Notes under the pieces: model-generated | What the model was told of the DNA's origin: nothing | Databases searched by the model: none | The model's input: the letters and a program-made list of their open reading frames with translations, nothing else | Assembly (NCBI GenBank): GCA_029718625.1 | Contig: CM056380.1 | Coordinates: 115,690,138-115,754,137, forward strand | From: Synaphobranchus kaupii | Lineage: Eukaryota; Chordata; Actinopteri; Anguilliformes; Synaphobranchidae | Direction of reading: 5' to 3' | DNA: 64,000 bases | In this document: positions 24,995 through 36,193 of the stretch, in pieces | Layout of the letters: each line of letters opens with the position of its first letter | How positions within the stretch are numbered: position 1 is the first letter of the stretch | Made by a program: the position numbers and the translations under genes

Positions 24995-25655
24995 TGTAAT
25001 GAGTCGGGAATGGAGGACCAGAAGTGACCGAGAGGTGATCAAAAAGTTTCCCACAAGAAGTGGGAACCACTAAATAGAAAAGGACAGAAGGTCCACGAAC
25101 AGAGCAGCGAAAATAAACAAACGGGAAAAAAAACCCGGTGTAAAGCCAAAGAAAAGTGACCCAGAGAAGTGGGCGAAAAGCTTGCAGACTGGAGCAGTAA
25201 ATAGAGAAAGAGAAAAGGAATAGCCACTAGCTCAATAATTTATCAAAGAGCTTAAATAAAGAGGCAAACAAAAACGAGGCAAAACCGAGGTTACAATCTC
25301 AAAAAGAGACAGGGAAAAGAGAACCAAGGAAAGGACTAAGTGTGAAAGGAAAAATAACTTCTTACAAAGAAACTCCTAAACACACTAAGGCAAGTCCCAC
25401 ATATACTTTCAGCAATTAGCCGAAAGGACAAGTAGTCACCTGAAATCCTATACCCGTGTTACCTGGCTTAGCGTGGCAAGAATGACACAAAAGCCCAGAG
25501 CAAGAGAGTTGCAGTGCTTAAATAGACGACACGCACCTGCAACTCGTAACCAATAATAGGCCCTGGAGAGCAATAAAACATGTCAGGAGTGCCCTCTCGT
25601 GGCCCCGGGAGGCAACGCCCACAAAAAGAACAGAGCAGGCCGCAAAACCATGACA
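24995..25655 (-). mobile_element. 3' LTR of the minus-strand chromovirus-like Gypsy element
   Basis: On the minus strand the LTR starts TGTCATGGTTTTGCGG at 25655 and ends about CATTACA at 24995, with TATTTAAG near 25515 as promoter. Immediately before it (25656-25712) is the last part of pol and a stop, matching the order at 39255-39325 in the plus-strand relative. The coding part continues on the far side of the L2 insertion at 33014. The left boundary is inferred from the terminal inverted repeat. Confidence 0.75.
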
Positions 25656-25740
25656 GAACCACCACTAAGGAGCAGCCCCAGACGATCCTTCAGCACCGCG
25701 CCTGCGCAAATCAGCTATTCAATTGAATTGAATTGAATTT

Positions 25741-26524
25741 TATTTATATAGCGCTTTTCACAGACGACTGTCACAAAGACGCTTTACAGAACAGAAAGGG
25801 GAGGAAAGGGGAAATAGGAAATGCCAGCTCTAAGCCATCTCTAAGCCCCCAGATAGCAGAGGTAAAAACTCTCTAGTAGGGAGAGAAAACCCTCATACAG
25901 TGGCGAGAAAAAACTCCCCGATGGGAAGAAATCTCAAGAGGAACCCGGCTATTGGGGAGATGCCCATCCTCCACTGACCTATGGGTTGATTATTTCATAG
26001 GGAGGTATTCTACTCTGATGACTCTGTCATGTAGAGATCAGCAGTGGCACGTGGGGGGCGCCTAGCTGGTCTTGGGCTGGAGCTCCGGGCCAGGAGGGGG
26101 GCGGGGGGAGGGCTCGGGAAACTCGGGAAACTTGGGCTAGAGCTCCGGGCAGGTGCCCAGAGCAGGGAAAAGAGGAAAAAAGAAAAAAACATTGTTAGGG
26201 GGTTCAGATGGTAGCAGAACAAGCAGAGCAGGAGAGACAGAGGTGCTGGCGTGCGATAAGGAAACCCCGGCAGAATAAGGCTACCAATAATGATCCAGTG
26301 ACAGCACTGACCGCTCAGTCCACCAGAGACTCTATAGCTTATGCCAGCCACCAACTCCTGCCCCTCAACTATAGGACAGACTAATGTGGGCTGATGTGTT
26401 CAAATCTCCTAGTTCTCGTAAGAATACGAGCTGCTGTATTTTGAATTAGCTTTCAGAGAGGAATTTGCACATCCAGACAAAAGAGCATTACAGTAATCTA
26501 ATCTAGAAGTAACAAAAGCATGGA
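25741..26524 (-). other. 3' UTR and degraded C-terminal region of the L2 LINE
   Basis: No intact frame. The minus strand carries the end of the LINE message, including a C-rich low-complexity stretch at about 26075-26160 and the structured tail close to 25740. Confidence 0.7.
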
Positions 26525-27392
26525 CTAGCTTTTCAGCATCATGTAGGGACAGTATTTTTCAAAGTGATAGAAAGCAACCCTAGAGATGTCTTTAATGTGT
26601 GTATCAAATACAAGATCTGGATCAAACGTAACATCAAGATCTTTAATGACAGCACTTGAAGTGATTGAAATTCCATCAATGTTAGGCATATAGCCAGATA
26701 GTTTGCATCTCAGGGACTTGAGCCCCACTACCATTACCTCTGTCTTATCAGAGTTTAGCAAGAGAAAGTTATGGGTCATCCATTCCTTTATATCTATAAG
26801 ACAAGCTTCCATCTTTGACAGCTGGACAACTTCATCAGGCTTGACTGATAGATACAGCTGGGTGTCATCTGCATAGCAGTGGAAGTTAATGCGATGTTTA
26901 CGAATGATTTGTCCCAGGGGAAGCATGTATAGAGAGAAGAGCAAAGGCCCAAGGCCAGGTCCTTGTGGTACTCCATATCTAACCCTAGACTTACAGGAGG
27001 AGTCATTGTTAAGATGCACAAATTGATATCGGTCTGATAAGTATGATGTAAACCAGGAAAGAGCCAGTCCACGGAGGCCAACAATATTTTCAAGCCTATC
27101 CAGAAGGATGAGGTGATCCACTGTGTGAAATGCTGCACTTAAATCTAGAAGCATGAGTACAGAGATGTAGCCACTGTCAGAAGCAAGGAGTAGGTCATTG
27201 AATACTTTGACTAGGGCTGTTTCAGTGCTATGAAAGGGTCGAAAACCAGATTGAAAAACTTCCAATATTTGATTAGGGTGCAAAAAGGACCAAAGTTGTT
27301 TTGAAATTACCTTTTCTATTATTTTAGAGAGGAACGGAAGGTTCGAGATAGGCCTATAGTTAGACAAGTCGTTCATATCCAAGTTTGGCTTC
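26525..27392 (-). pseudogene. L2 reverse transcriptase, C-terminal portion
   Basis: The minus-strand frame carries, in order, [20 protein letters not shown] (the RT N-terminal block), [28 protein letters not shown] (the first catalytic Asp lies in LLDLSAAF), [17 protein letters not shown] and [11 protein letters not shown] with the YADD pair at about 26863-26874. All catalytic aspartates are visible, so the polymerase core was probably functional when it inserted. The frame degenerates after about 26530. The 5' side stops at a Kolobok-like insertion whose TTAA duplication marks the break; the same frame continues from 30997. Confidence 0.92.
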
Positions 27393-27396
27393 TTAA

Positions 27397-30300
27397 AGGA
27401 GCTATATGTAACATTTACACTGAGCGTTTAAAATGGGTACTGCAGTCCAAATTCAAAATATTTGGGAAAGTTATCTCCGCCCACCCCTCCTCCCCAGACT
27501 AGAAGCTCAGGCGGGTTGCCAAGTTGAGGACACTGAATGAACACAAGCGCAACAAGACATTTTGAGACAAGCGCAATTATTATATTTTGACAATGACAAG
27601 CGGCTGTAAATCCCGCGCAGCTAGACCAATGAGGGAATAGCCCGGAGCGAAGGTTTAAGCGTGATATGTTCCGCTGTTGCTGTGGGAAAAGGTAAAAGTG
27701 TTGAAATGTTACTGTTATTACAACCGGATGAGAATGCTTCTTTAAATTCGCGGGATCAGCTAGTAATTGACCACGTGTCAGAGACAATAGTACCACTTTG
27801 CCTCCCGCTCTAGTCTGGTTTGCAGGCTGACTCCAGCTTATCCAAAAAGGCAGCCTGTGTATATTATATTAACGGTCAGCCACCAACGCTGATTCCATAC
27901 TCGTATAAATCTGACTCCAATTTAATTATTAGTATATAATTTAAGATGTAGAATTTATAATTGATTTGTTAAGGTACTCTCGTACTCTTGAGCCTGTTCT
28001 CTGAACTGGATGCGCCGGTTCCACCGAGTGCTACATACGGCCGTTTATGTACACCACTCACGGCTGACTAGATGTCTCCATTTATCTCAGAGGTTGCGGA
28101 GGAGGCCACTTCATAAGGTATAGCCTATCTTAAAGGCTCAGGGACCCGAGAAGATAATATTGGCAACGTCCGTTCTCAACATGTATAAAAGGCATGCGGA
28201 GATGATCTAACTTAAGACAGAGTTCTACGGGTGCAATACACCGTGATACATTAAGCTTAACTAGTCAATCTCCCTAGATCAGCAGAGGGGGAAATCCAGA
28301 CTGAGGAAATCAATCAACTCATTACCGTGTTAACAGAGATAGAATGTCTTTTTCAGAGAAACCACACAAATCAAGTTTTACAGTTTACCAGGTAGGTTCT
28401 TTACTTTAAAATAATCAAATCATAGTTACAAATTACAACACAACATATTAAAAATAGAGTATAGAAAAATATTAATTCATACCTGGCAAGTCACTACACA
28501 CAATACACAGAGTGAGATGTGCGGGAGAGTCTGATTACAGCTTCCCCGAGTTCCTTGTTTCCTATGCCTATAAGCCCAAACTCTGTGTTTGATCTGGCTG
28601 TGGCTGATCGTAAAACCATAAACTGGCCAGAAGGCTAATATTGCACCTTTCGTCCCTCCTTCAAGGGGGGTTTGGAAGAAAGAGTTTCCTGTGGTATAAT
28701 TCCACAGTGGTAGTTTACTCCTGAGTTATGAAATATATATTTCCTCCATGTTGACCATGTAGGAAATATATGCCATTGCACCACACACACCAAGACCATC
28801 AAAACGATATCAAACATGAATAGGTCTACGTTCGTGTTGTCATGAGAATCCCATCTCTGCATAGTTTTCAAATGTGATTAATATTAATGCCACAAACAGT
28901 CCCAGGATGCCTGTTGAAGAACATTACATTATACCCTAGTTTCCCCTGTTCAGTCAGGTACATTAACTGTGTGTATTTATTCATGTAACACTGAGAAACT
29001 GAACAATATATATTTGTTCCTCTGGAAAAAGAGTGTACAATGTATGTTCCAGTGTCAGGACTATTTCCAGTATATACTGTACAATGTAGCATAAATATTC
29101 ATCACATTTTAAGGTTTTTAAGCTTTAGGAAGACCAACGCAGTCTGTACTGTTATACCATGCTGTGATTTGAATGAAAGGGATGTGGACCGCTCAGTGAC
29201 GTCAGGCGGGGGCAGTCTTGCATTGTCCGTGCGCGGGAGTTTTAAACAGATCAAAGTCTCTCCCAGGATCATAAAATCCTAGGACATTCTCGGACACCGT
29301 AAACCTTAGGCCAGATGGTCTCAGCAAACATCCTGGCACCAGAAGTGTGACTTTACAGCTCTCAAAGATTGTCGCTTCCCGGTATTGTGTTCTTAGGTGC
29401 TCTGGGGTGTCAATTCCCGTCTTACACGGCGACGAGTCCTACGCTGTAAGTTGATCAGCTAATGTATACGTTTGAAATTTATTATTTGCAAATTATAAAC
29501 CAGCTCATGTGGATTTTTTATAACTCTGTCAATGTTAGCTAGATGCCTGGCTGACTATGTTTATGGTCACACAGATATAAGCTAACGTTAGTGGTATGTT
29601 TAGCTAGTAACTATATACATATATATATATATTTAAATCTTTAGCTAGCTAGCTAAATGAAAACGATGTTGAACTTAACTTAGGCATTCGTAAATCAGCT
29701 GTCGGAGTGCCGGAGTACATCTGGTTGTTCGTATATTCAGAGCATTGATGAAATTGTCACTCTCGGAGCTAGCAAGCTAAATGAATATGTTGAAGGTGGC
29801 TAACTTAGCTAACTGACTTGCCTTATTTCGTCTCAGTGTTCCAGAGAACACTGTGGTCATTCATAAATTCAGAGCATTGATATGTCTCACTCTACGAGCG
29901 CTCCGGGCACTCTGACTGAAAGAGCTGGGTTGTCATTTCAAAACAACATGACAAAGCAATCGCTAACAGTAATAGCCTACAAGCAGCAGCAATGCTGTAA
30001 TCTAGGGATTAATCTAGCTAATAAGCATTTTTTTAAGTAGATGGGTTTATTACAAGCCGTGTGCTAACTTACAAACAGTGTTGGGCATATTACTTAGAAA
30101 ATGTAATGTTAGCTAAAAGATAAAAAAACTTTTTTTGTTGTTCGACCGGCAAGGACTATCTGTAGGCTAACTTAAAAACGGTGTTGGATGGATTACTTTA
30201 AAAATGTAAGACAACAAAATTCCTTTGTTGGAACGATGTAACCTTAGCTAGCTTGCTAGCTAACGTTAGTCTCAAAAAAAAGAATACCTTACCTATACGC

Positions 30301-30992
30301 TAGCTAGCTAACGTTAGCTACATCGTTTCACTAAAATATATATCTAGCAATCTAACGCTAGCAAAATTTGAACACATTCATTGATTCAGTCACAAAATGG
30401 AATAAACTCTTCTAAAACAGGTATCTGGTTTCCATTAGATAAGACATAACTAGCCGTGATAAAGCTCAATGTTTGCCTGTTCAGGAGAAAATTAGCCAAC
30501 TCGGCATCCGTCTTGAAAGCTATCTGGGCTCTCAGCTTTCTCCATCTTTCAAATGCCAGTCCAAGATTTACCCGTGTTTTAGTACGGCTCCGGTCGTGCA
30601 GCTGTTTCGAAAGAGGACGAGGCTTTTTAGGTTTGGTAGAATCTAGTACCATCGCAGTTGATCCAGTTTGTTTGCTTGCTTCCATAGCTGCAGGGCGCTG
30701 TGTTTGTGTGCCAATTTGTTTCATATCAGGCAACCCGGTGTGTCGAAATGGGCAGTGGGCGGAGTCAACTCGGAGACGATCGGGCAGTGGGTAGAGTCAA
30801 CTCAGAGAACAGTGAATCACACAGGACAAAAACAGACTTTCCGGTCTGGAATGGAAATTTCAAAGGAGGATATACTGGCTGTGGCATTGTTGTCGGAGAA
30901 GCCAATATTTCGATTTAGCATGTTTCCTTAATCTCTGATGAAACATGGTCATTTTATGATTTAGTACAGTAAATTTATTACATATAGCCCCT
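27397..30992. mobile_element. Kolobok-like DNA transposon with TTAA duplication
   Basis: Ends are AGGAGCTATATGTAA and, inverted at the right, AGGGGCTATATGTAA (one mismatch). TTAA flanks both sides (27393-27396, 30993-30996). Removing the element plus one TTAA restores the reading frame of the host LINE exactly, so the boundaries are firm. TTAA targets are used by piggyBac and Kolobok; the AGG start fits Kolobok better than the CCC start of piggyBac. The interior is AT-rich with many GCTAGC/TTAGCTA motifs. Its only convincing frame is at 30386-30733. Confidence 0.8.
30386..30733 (-). CDS. Small basic protein of the Kolobok-like element
   Basis: A 115-codon minus-strand frame. After a variable N-terminus it is rich in lysine and arginine (KPKKPRPLSKQLHDRSRTKT) and then reads RVNLGLAFERWRKLRAQIAF followed by KTDAELANFLLNRQ. 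This helix-rich FERWR...DAELA block is one I know from many repeat-encoded fish proteins of unknown function. It lies near the right end of the transposon and points inward, as an N-terminal exon of an element protein would. FIPFCD-stop ends the frame, or it may run into an intron. No catalytic motif is visible. It is probably a DNA-binding or accessory part, and the function is not established. Confidence 0.5.
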   Translation of the reverse strand: MPDMKQIGTQTQRPAAMEASKQTGSTAMVLDSTKPKKPRPLSKQLHDRSRTKTRVNLGLAFERWRKLRAQIAFKTDAELANFLLNRQTLSFITASYVLSNGNQIPVLEEFIPFCD

Positions 30993-30996
30993 TTAA

Positions 30997-31540
30997 GAAG
31001 GGGTTTGGTGACTGCAAGTTTGAGAGTCGGTGGTATATGTCCAGAGGCTAAAGAAGAATTGACAATATGCAACAGTGGTGTTCCAATCACTGGCAGTAGC
31101 TCCTTCAGTAGCTTCGTTGGGATAGGGTCTAGAAGACAGGTAGAAGATTTTGAATAATTTACTATAGTATTAAATTCAGTGAGATCTATTGGAGCAAAGG
31201 AGTTCAGATAGGCCACCCGTCCATCTGAAGATTCTGCATCCAAGTGTTGAGTGGACGGAAGGGCAGACCCTGTATGAAGGGTGGTAGAAGAACTTTGAAT
31301 CTTGTCCCTGATTTTTATAATTTTGTCATCAAAGAAATTCATAAAGTCATTGCTACTAAATGGTATTGAAACACAGGGATCAACATGATTCTTAGTCAGT
31401 CGGGCAACAGTGTTAAACAGGTGCCTAGGATTGTTTCTATTTTCATCTATCAAAGTAGAGAAATATAAGGAACGCGCTGTGATAAGGGCATGTTTATAAT
31501 AGAGAAGGTTGCCTTTCCAGGCATGGCGGAACACCTGCAA
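30997..31540 (-). pseudogene. L2 linker and start of reverse transcriptase
   Basis: The minus-strand frame includes NNPRHLFNTVARLTKNHVDP, the region between endonuclease and polymerase in L2 elements, then MNFFDDKIIKIRDKIQ and CLLDPIPTKLLKELLP, leading into the RT. It stops at the TTAA of the Kolobok-like insertion and continues at 27392. A frame break separates it from the endonuclease near 31540-31630. Confidence 0.9.
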
Positions 31541-31630
31541 TTTAGAGGAACACCATTTGCGCTCAAGTTGGCATGAAGCTTGTTTGAGAGCATGAGTATG
31601 GTCATTGTACCAGGGAGGTAGTTTCTTATT

Positions 31631-32270
31631 TCAGACTTTCCTCTTCTTAAGAGGTGCAATAGTATCCAGGGTTCTCCTAAGTACATTATTAATGTTGTCA
31701 GTCAGCTGATCAATTGAGTTTATGCCTGCATTTGTGTACGCATTTTGGCTGGAGCCAAGAAAATCCCCACAGTGCACAAATGAGCCTAGGAGCTCATTAA
31801 TAAAATAATTTGCAGATCTGGAGGAAAGCTTACGACTAAAGTAGAATGTAGTATCTGATGGCACATGACAGAATTGTGAAAGGTGAAAGGTAATTAAATA
31901 ATGGTCTGATAACACAGAATTTTTAGGCATGATTGCTATGTTTGCTATTTCTGTATCATACGTTAAGACCAGATCAAGAGTTATGAGAATGGGTGGACTG
32001 ATGTATATGTTGATTAAAGCCAATGGGTTCAATGATTGACAAGAATGCTGATCTGAGAGGATCGCCTTCACTATCCATGTGAATATTAAAATCACCTACA
32101 ATTACTATTTTATCTGAATTGACAACCAGGCTGGAAAGGAAATCAGCAAACTCAAGTAAAAAAACACTGTATGGACCTGGTGGCCTATATAAAATTTCAA
32201 GGGTAAAACTGATTGCTTTTCTGTCTGGATGTGCAAAACTGAGAACAAGCACTTCAAAACAGTTAAATTT
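31631..32270 (-). pseudogene. L2 AP-endonuclease domain
   Basis: Two overlapping minus-strand frames give FTLEILYRPPGPYSVFLLEF and KIVIVGDFNIHMDSEGD, the metal-binding GDFN block, then, after a frame shift near 32000-32090, NSVLSDHYLITFHLSQF with the catalytic SDH. The domain nicks DNA to prime target-primed reverse transcription. The N-terminal part (about 32270-32600) is in broken frames. Confidence 0.88.
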
Positions 32271-32617
32271 GTAGGCAGATTTCAGAGTAGCAAAGAGATT
32301 AGAATTATATATAGCAGCAACACCACCTCCATGACCCGTCAGATGGGGAACGTGTGTATAACTGTAACCAGGAGGAGTGGATTAATTTAATGCAATATAT
32401 TCATCAATTTTAAGCCAAGTTTCAGTTAAGCATAGAATCTCAACTTGGTGATCAGTAATTAATTCATTTATAAGAGTTGCCTTAGGGGCGAGTGATCTGA
32501 TATTAATCAAGCCAATTTTTAGCTCTGTTTGTTCAGCCCCATTATTAGTAGAATGACAGGGTCAGATTTTTTTTAAATTAGCCATACAAACACCTCTAAT
32601 GGGCTTGTTAGCAAAGC

Positions 32618-33007
32618 TTACTTTAGGTCAGGGGACAGACACTGTCTCAATAGCATGGAACCCGGGCAGCAGTTTTTGGGAACAAGCAGAAATCTGTGTA
32701 AGACAGTAGTTCTGCTGCCTGGTCTTGGCTCTGGTGTGTCAAGAAATAGACTTTTGGAGACTATAAGATAGATTCCTGGAAATAAGAGCGGAACCCTCCC
32801 ACGAGGGGTGAATACCATCTCTTTTCAAAAGACCAGGCCTCCCCCAAAAAGTACTCAAGTTGTCTACAAAGCTAACACCTTTTGCAGGGCACCAAACAGA
32901 CAACCAGTGATTTAGTGACGTCAATCTGTTGGAGATTTCGTCACCACGCTGAGAGGGGATGGGGCAAATTACTGACGCAGAAATCCGTTTCGCCAAATCA
33001 CACACCG
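32618..33007 (-). pseudogene. L2 ORF1 C-terminal esterase-like region
   Basis: The minus-strand frame contains LNHWLSVWCPAKGVSFVDNL, FWGRPGLLKRDGIHPSWEG and a short tail. The RDGIHPS segment corresponds to the Asp-x-x-His block of SGNH-type esterases found in ORF1 of CR1/L2 LINEs, where it is thought to assist membrane or RNA interactions. The N-terminal half of ORF1 is missing because the LINE is 5'-truncated at 33007. A second short frame (32618-32818) overlaps and reflects frame decay. Confidence 0.75.
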
Positions 33008-33013
33008 AGCTAT

Positions 33014-34108
33014 GAGCTCGGGATCTAAAATGTTTCTAGACGGAACCCACCAGCCCTCCTCTGGACCGTAGCCTTCCCAGTCTACGAGGTATTGCTTCCC
33101 TCTGCCCACATGCCTCCCAGCTAGAATGCGCCGCACAGTATACGCAGGACCCCCCCAATAAGGCGAGGAGGAGGCGGTGGCTTGTCGGCCGGAGCCAACG
33201 TGCTGGTGAGTACAGGCTAAAGCCGGGAGACATGAAACGTCGGGTGAATCCTCATAGACAGAAGCAGCTGAAGGCGCACAGTAAATTAATCCTGTGGATG
33301 ATTTTAAAAGGGCCCACAAAGCGCGGAGCCTGTCTCGTGGACAGCCAAACCTGTTGCCTAACATGGTAGGAAGGAACCGAGCATCGACGCTTATCGGCTA
33401 GTCCGAGAGATGCGCAAACTCTCCTCCAAACGGACCTACACCTCTGGACGAATAACCCAGCGGACGGTACTTCTATGTTCTTTTCCAACTTGGGGAACAG
33501 AGGAGGTTGATAACTGAACTGAGCCTTGAATGGAGAGAGCCCCGTGGACGCATTACGCAACGTGTTGTGTGCGTCTTCTGCCCAAGCGAGGTGCTGACTC
33601 CACAAAGTAGGATTGGCAGCGGCCAGACAACGAAGAGTGCTCTCCAGTGTCTGATTGTGCATTCGGTTTGTCCATTAGTCTCCGGGTGAAACCCAGAAGA
33701 CAGACTAACGGACGCCCCCAGCTGCGAACAGAAGGAATGCTAAAATCGTGCAAACTTGGGCCCGCGATCAGACACCACATCCTGGGGCAGGCCGTGCAAT
33801 CTTAAAACATGGTAGACCACCAAGCGAGCGGTTTCCAGTGCTGATGGCAACTTGGTTAGCGCGATAAAATGCACCGCCTTAGAAAATCTGTCCATGACCA
33901 CCAGAATAACAGAGTTGCCCTCTGATGCGGACAACCCCGTGATAAAATGTAAGGCGACGTGGCTCCAAGGATGGCTAGGGATGGGTATAGGGCGCAAAAG
34001 CCCCAAGGGTGGGAGCTGTTCATTCTTATTGCGAGCGCAGACAGCACAAGCCGCAACGAACTCCCGAACATCCTTATCCATACCCAGCCACCAAAACCGC
34101 CAATCAAA
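33014..34108 (-). pseudogene. Gypsy integrase and chromodomain fragment
   Basis: On the minus strand 34108-33740 carries the end of the zinc-binding domain ([12 protein letters not shown]), then the catalytic core ([25 protein letters not shown]). The first catalytic residue is changed: relatives have Asp-Phe where this reads LHFITGL. 33662-33250 carries the C-terminal part (NTLRNASTGLSPFKAQF). 33230-33014 carries the chromodomain ([20 protein letters not shown]). Chromodomains steer integration to chosen chromatin. Frames shift near 33740, 33660 and 33250. The 5' part of pol and gag are missing beyond 34108. The last codons and LTR continue at 25712 after the L2 insertion. Confidence 0.92.
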
Positions 34109-34522
34109 TCAAGATCCGATTTAGGAACAATTGTATGTTACTGAAAAGTTGTATAAATGAACATTATGTGTTTTTTCCCCGTGCTCACGTCACTATGCAT
34201 ACAACCGATGTTCTTCCGGTTTTGTTTTAATATATTTTATTTTCTACAAGATCTCTTGATAAACATGTTTAATCAATCAAATTTTATACCTGGTTATGCA
34301 ATTATAACTGTTTTCTGAAGAATCTTGAACGTTTTTTCGTAATCCATTTATCCATTCTCCAGCAAAATCTCGATTTCCGTGGTGCGTACCCATCGCATTT
34401 GCGTTTGTACTACGTTACTACCATTGCGTAAAAACATTACTAGACTGCTTCAGGGATGATATAACGTAAACCACGTAGTTTATCTTCTACGGGGTTTCCT
34501 GCCCTTTTAAGCAATGTAAAAT
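34109..34522. other. Unassigned DNA upstream of candidate exon
   Basis: AT-rich up to about 34380, then more CpG-containing sequence. No element ends recognised. Confidence 0.35.
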
Positions 34523-34681
34523 ATGTCATATTCTAGCGAATGGGAACGGCGCTGTATCCATGCGTATCGACAGCCCATAGGGCAATCGGCTGTGCGCTCT
34601 CAGTGTAGACAGGATCAGATTACGCCTGTGGCCATTTTTACTGAGTTTATCCTGGAAGGGATGGACTGCATTGCTGTACAA
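34523..34681 (+). CDS. Candidate first coding exon, unknown protein
   Basis: An ATG with A at -3 opens 53 codons (MSYSSEWERRCIHAYRQPIG at the start, ending GMDCIAVQ) and meets a GTATGT donor-like site at 34682 in phase 0. I do not recognise the protein and cannot exclude a chance frame of this length. What raises it above noise is the next open block at 34909-35002, which is preceded by an acceptor-like TTGCTCAG, is open in the matching phase and ends in GTAAGT. It lies between two Gypsy fragments with no element ends of its own. Later exons, if any, were not found. Confidence 0.25.
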
Positions 34682-34908
34682 GTATGTTCTTAGCCTATCC
34701 AGATGATATTTAGCAATGTGTAGCCCTTTTGTGAGCTGTAAGTACGTCAGAGGCCAGTTTTTCTCTGTACGCATACGTGGTTTGCTGTATGGTGTAATTG
34801 CGCTGGTCATGTCTTTGCTGCTTCAACGATTACGATTATTTTATACATTTATACGCGAACGTGGCAATCACCGGTGGAAAGAAGAGCGCTTATTTCACGG
34901 TTGCTCAG

Positions 34909-35002
34909 GTTTTGGAGGTGCTCCACTGCAGTGTCCCGGAGGTGAAGAAGTCTGTGCTCAGGCATAGCAATGACTCTGTGGCATGGACCCGTGCCTGGAC
35001 AT
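34909..35002 (+). CDS. Candidate second coding exon, unknown protein
   Basis: Preceded by CACGGTTGCTCAG and followed by GTAAGTG, a strong donor consensus. In the phase set by the first candidate exon it reads VLEVLHCSVPEVKKSVLRHS, then NDSVAWTRAWT, with no stop. The frame is also open upstream to 34798, so the true start may differ. No family recognised. The model is an inference from splice-like signals only. Confidence 0.25.
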
Positions 35003-35032
35003 GTAAGTGTTTTTAAAAATATATAATACAAA

Positions 35033-35078
35033 TTATTATTATTATTATTGTTATTATCATCATCATCATAATCATCAA
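35033..35078. repeat. ATT/ATC microsatellite
   Basis: Imperfect trinucleotide run of ATT passing into ATC units. Confidence 0.9.
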
Positions 35079-36193
35079 CAACAGTATGGAGCGCTATTAT
35101 CTAGAGTATTTTTAGTTTGGTGATAAATGGATTCTTGCAGAAGTTCGCTAGTTAGCTTCTATGTTGTCACAGGCTGGTAAAGAGCTCCTGCTAAGGGGGT
35201 TTGTTTTGTAGCGTTCATTCACAGTTTCTTTGTGTAGCAACCAACACAAGGACTAGTTGTTGAATTCATGCATGAAACTACATCCATTCTCAGTACTTTA
35301 TTTCACAGTTCAGTCAAGACATTACAGTATTATAATAATGTAATTTAGTTTGTGCAAGCTGACAAACTAATTCATAAATCCTAGTTAGCTACGATTGCTA
35401 ATTATGTTGGAGCTAATATCAGACGTATTGTGGATGTAGGAGGTGGTAACAGACATGTTTGCCAAATAAAGTGATGTATAATTAATTACTTTTGCTGTAA
35501 AAAGTCATGTTGAAGGCTTGTTATAGATAAACCAGTTATTCTGCTGGCTTATGGGGCTCTGGTAAATCTAATTTTGAAGTACAGTGCCATTTTAAATGTA
35601 AAGCAGATTGGTTGGATAACATTAGGGTAAGTAATCCTTTTCGGAGAGGTATTTGGGCACTTTTGGGCACAGTTTGTAAGAGAATACCCTCATACACATA
35701 AACACAAAACATGTCTAGGTTAATTTTCTTCACATTCTGTATTAAAAAAATGTTTTAAAAGAAAAATAAAGTTTTCTGATGATTGACATGCCTAGACAGA
35801 AAGATATGCACATGTTTTATATTTGACGAGGTTTGGAAAGGTTTTGGGACATCTGGGCCCCGTTTTGGTAAAAATACCAATGCATAAGGACAGCCTGTAG
35901 ATATCTTTACCAAATTCTATACACAAGTGGACAACATATTATTGCACTAGTATAAGCAATTCTGGCTTGCTCCAGTACTTTGAAGTTTATGTGTATTTTG
36001 TATAAACTGTATGTGACCACTTTGACATACATTTTATTATGATCCAAATTTCTGAATGGTACAAGCCTCTTCTTTCATTCAAACTTTCAACCATGGATGT
36101 GCAGTGAATAGTTTTTTGCGATATTGGCACTTAATTGACACTAGTAAAAACTAGACGAAAATTGGGCCAAATGGGCCAAAGTAAATAGGGTTA
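35079..36193. other. No recognised feature
   Basis: AT-rich DNA with no supported frame. The last 350 bases share weak similarity in composition and short words with 17750-18070, not enough to claim a repeat. Confidence 0.35.

Larger units (their letters stand above)
25719..33007 (-). mobile_element. Near-complete L2-clade LINE inserted in Gypsy pol
   Basis: Read from 33007 downward the order is ORF1 tail with an esterase-like domain, AP endonuclease, linker, reverse transcriptase, 3' UTR and a short AATTG repeat tail at 25719-25740. AGCTAT flanks both ends (25713-25718 and 33008-33013), a target duplication. Outside those points the Gypsy frame is continuous. Without the Kolobok-like insertion the LINE is about 3.7 kb, so it is 5'-truncated within ORF1 but otherwise nearly whole. 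The 3' UTR just before the tail contains the TATATAGCGCTTTTCACAGA block common in fish LINE tails. Confidence 0.92.
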
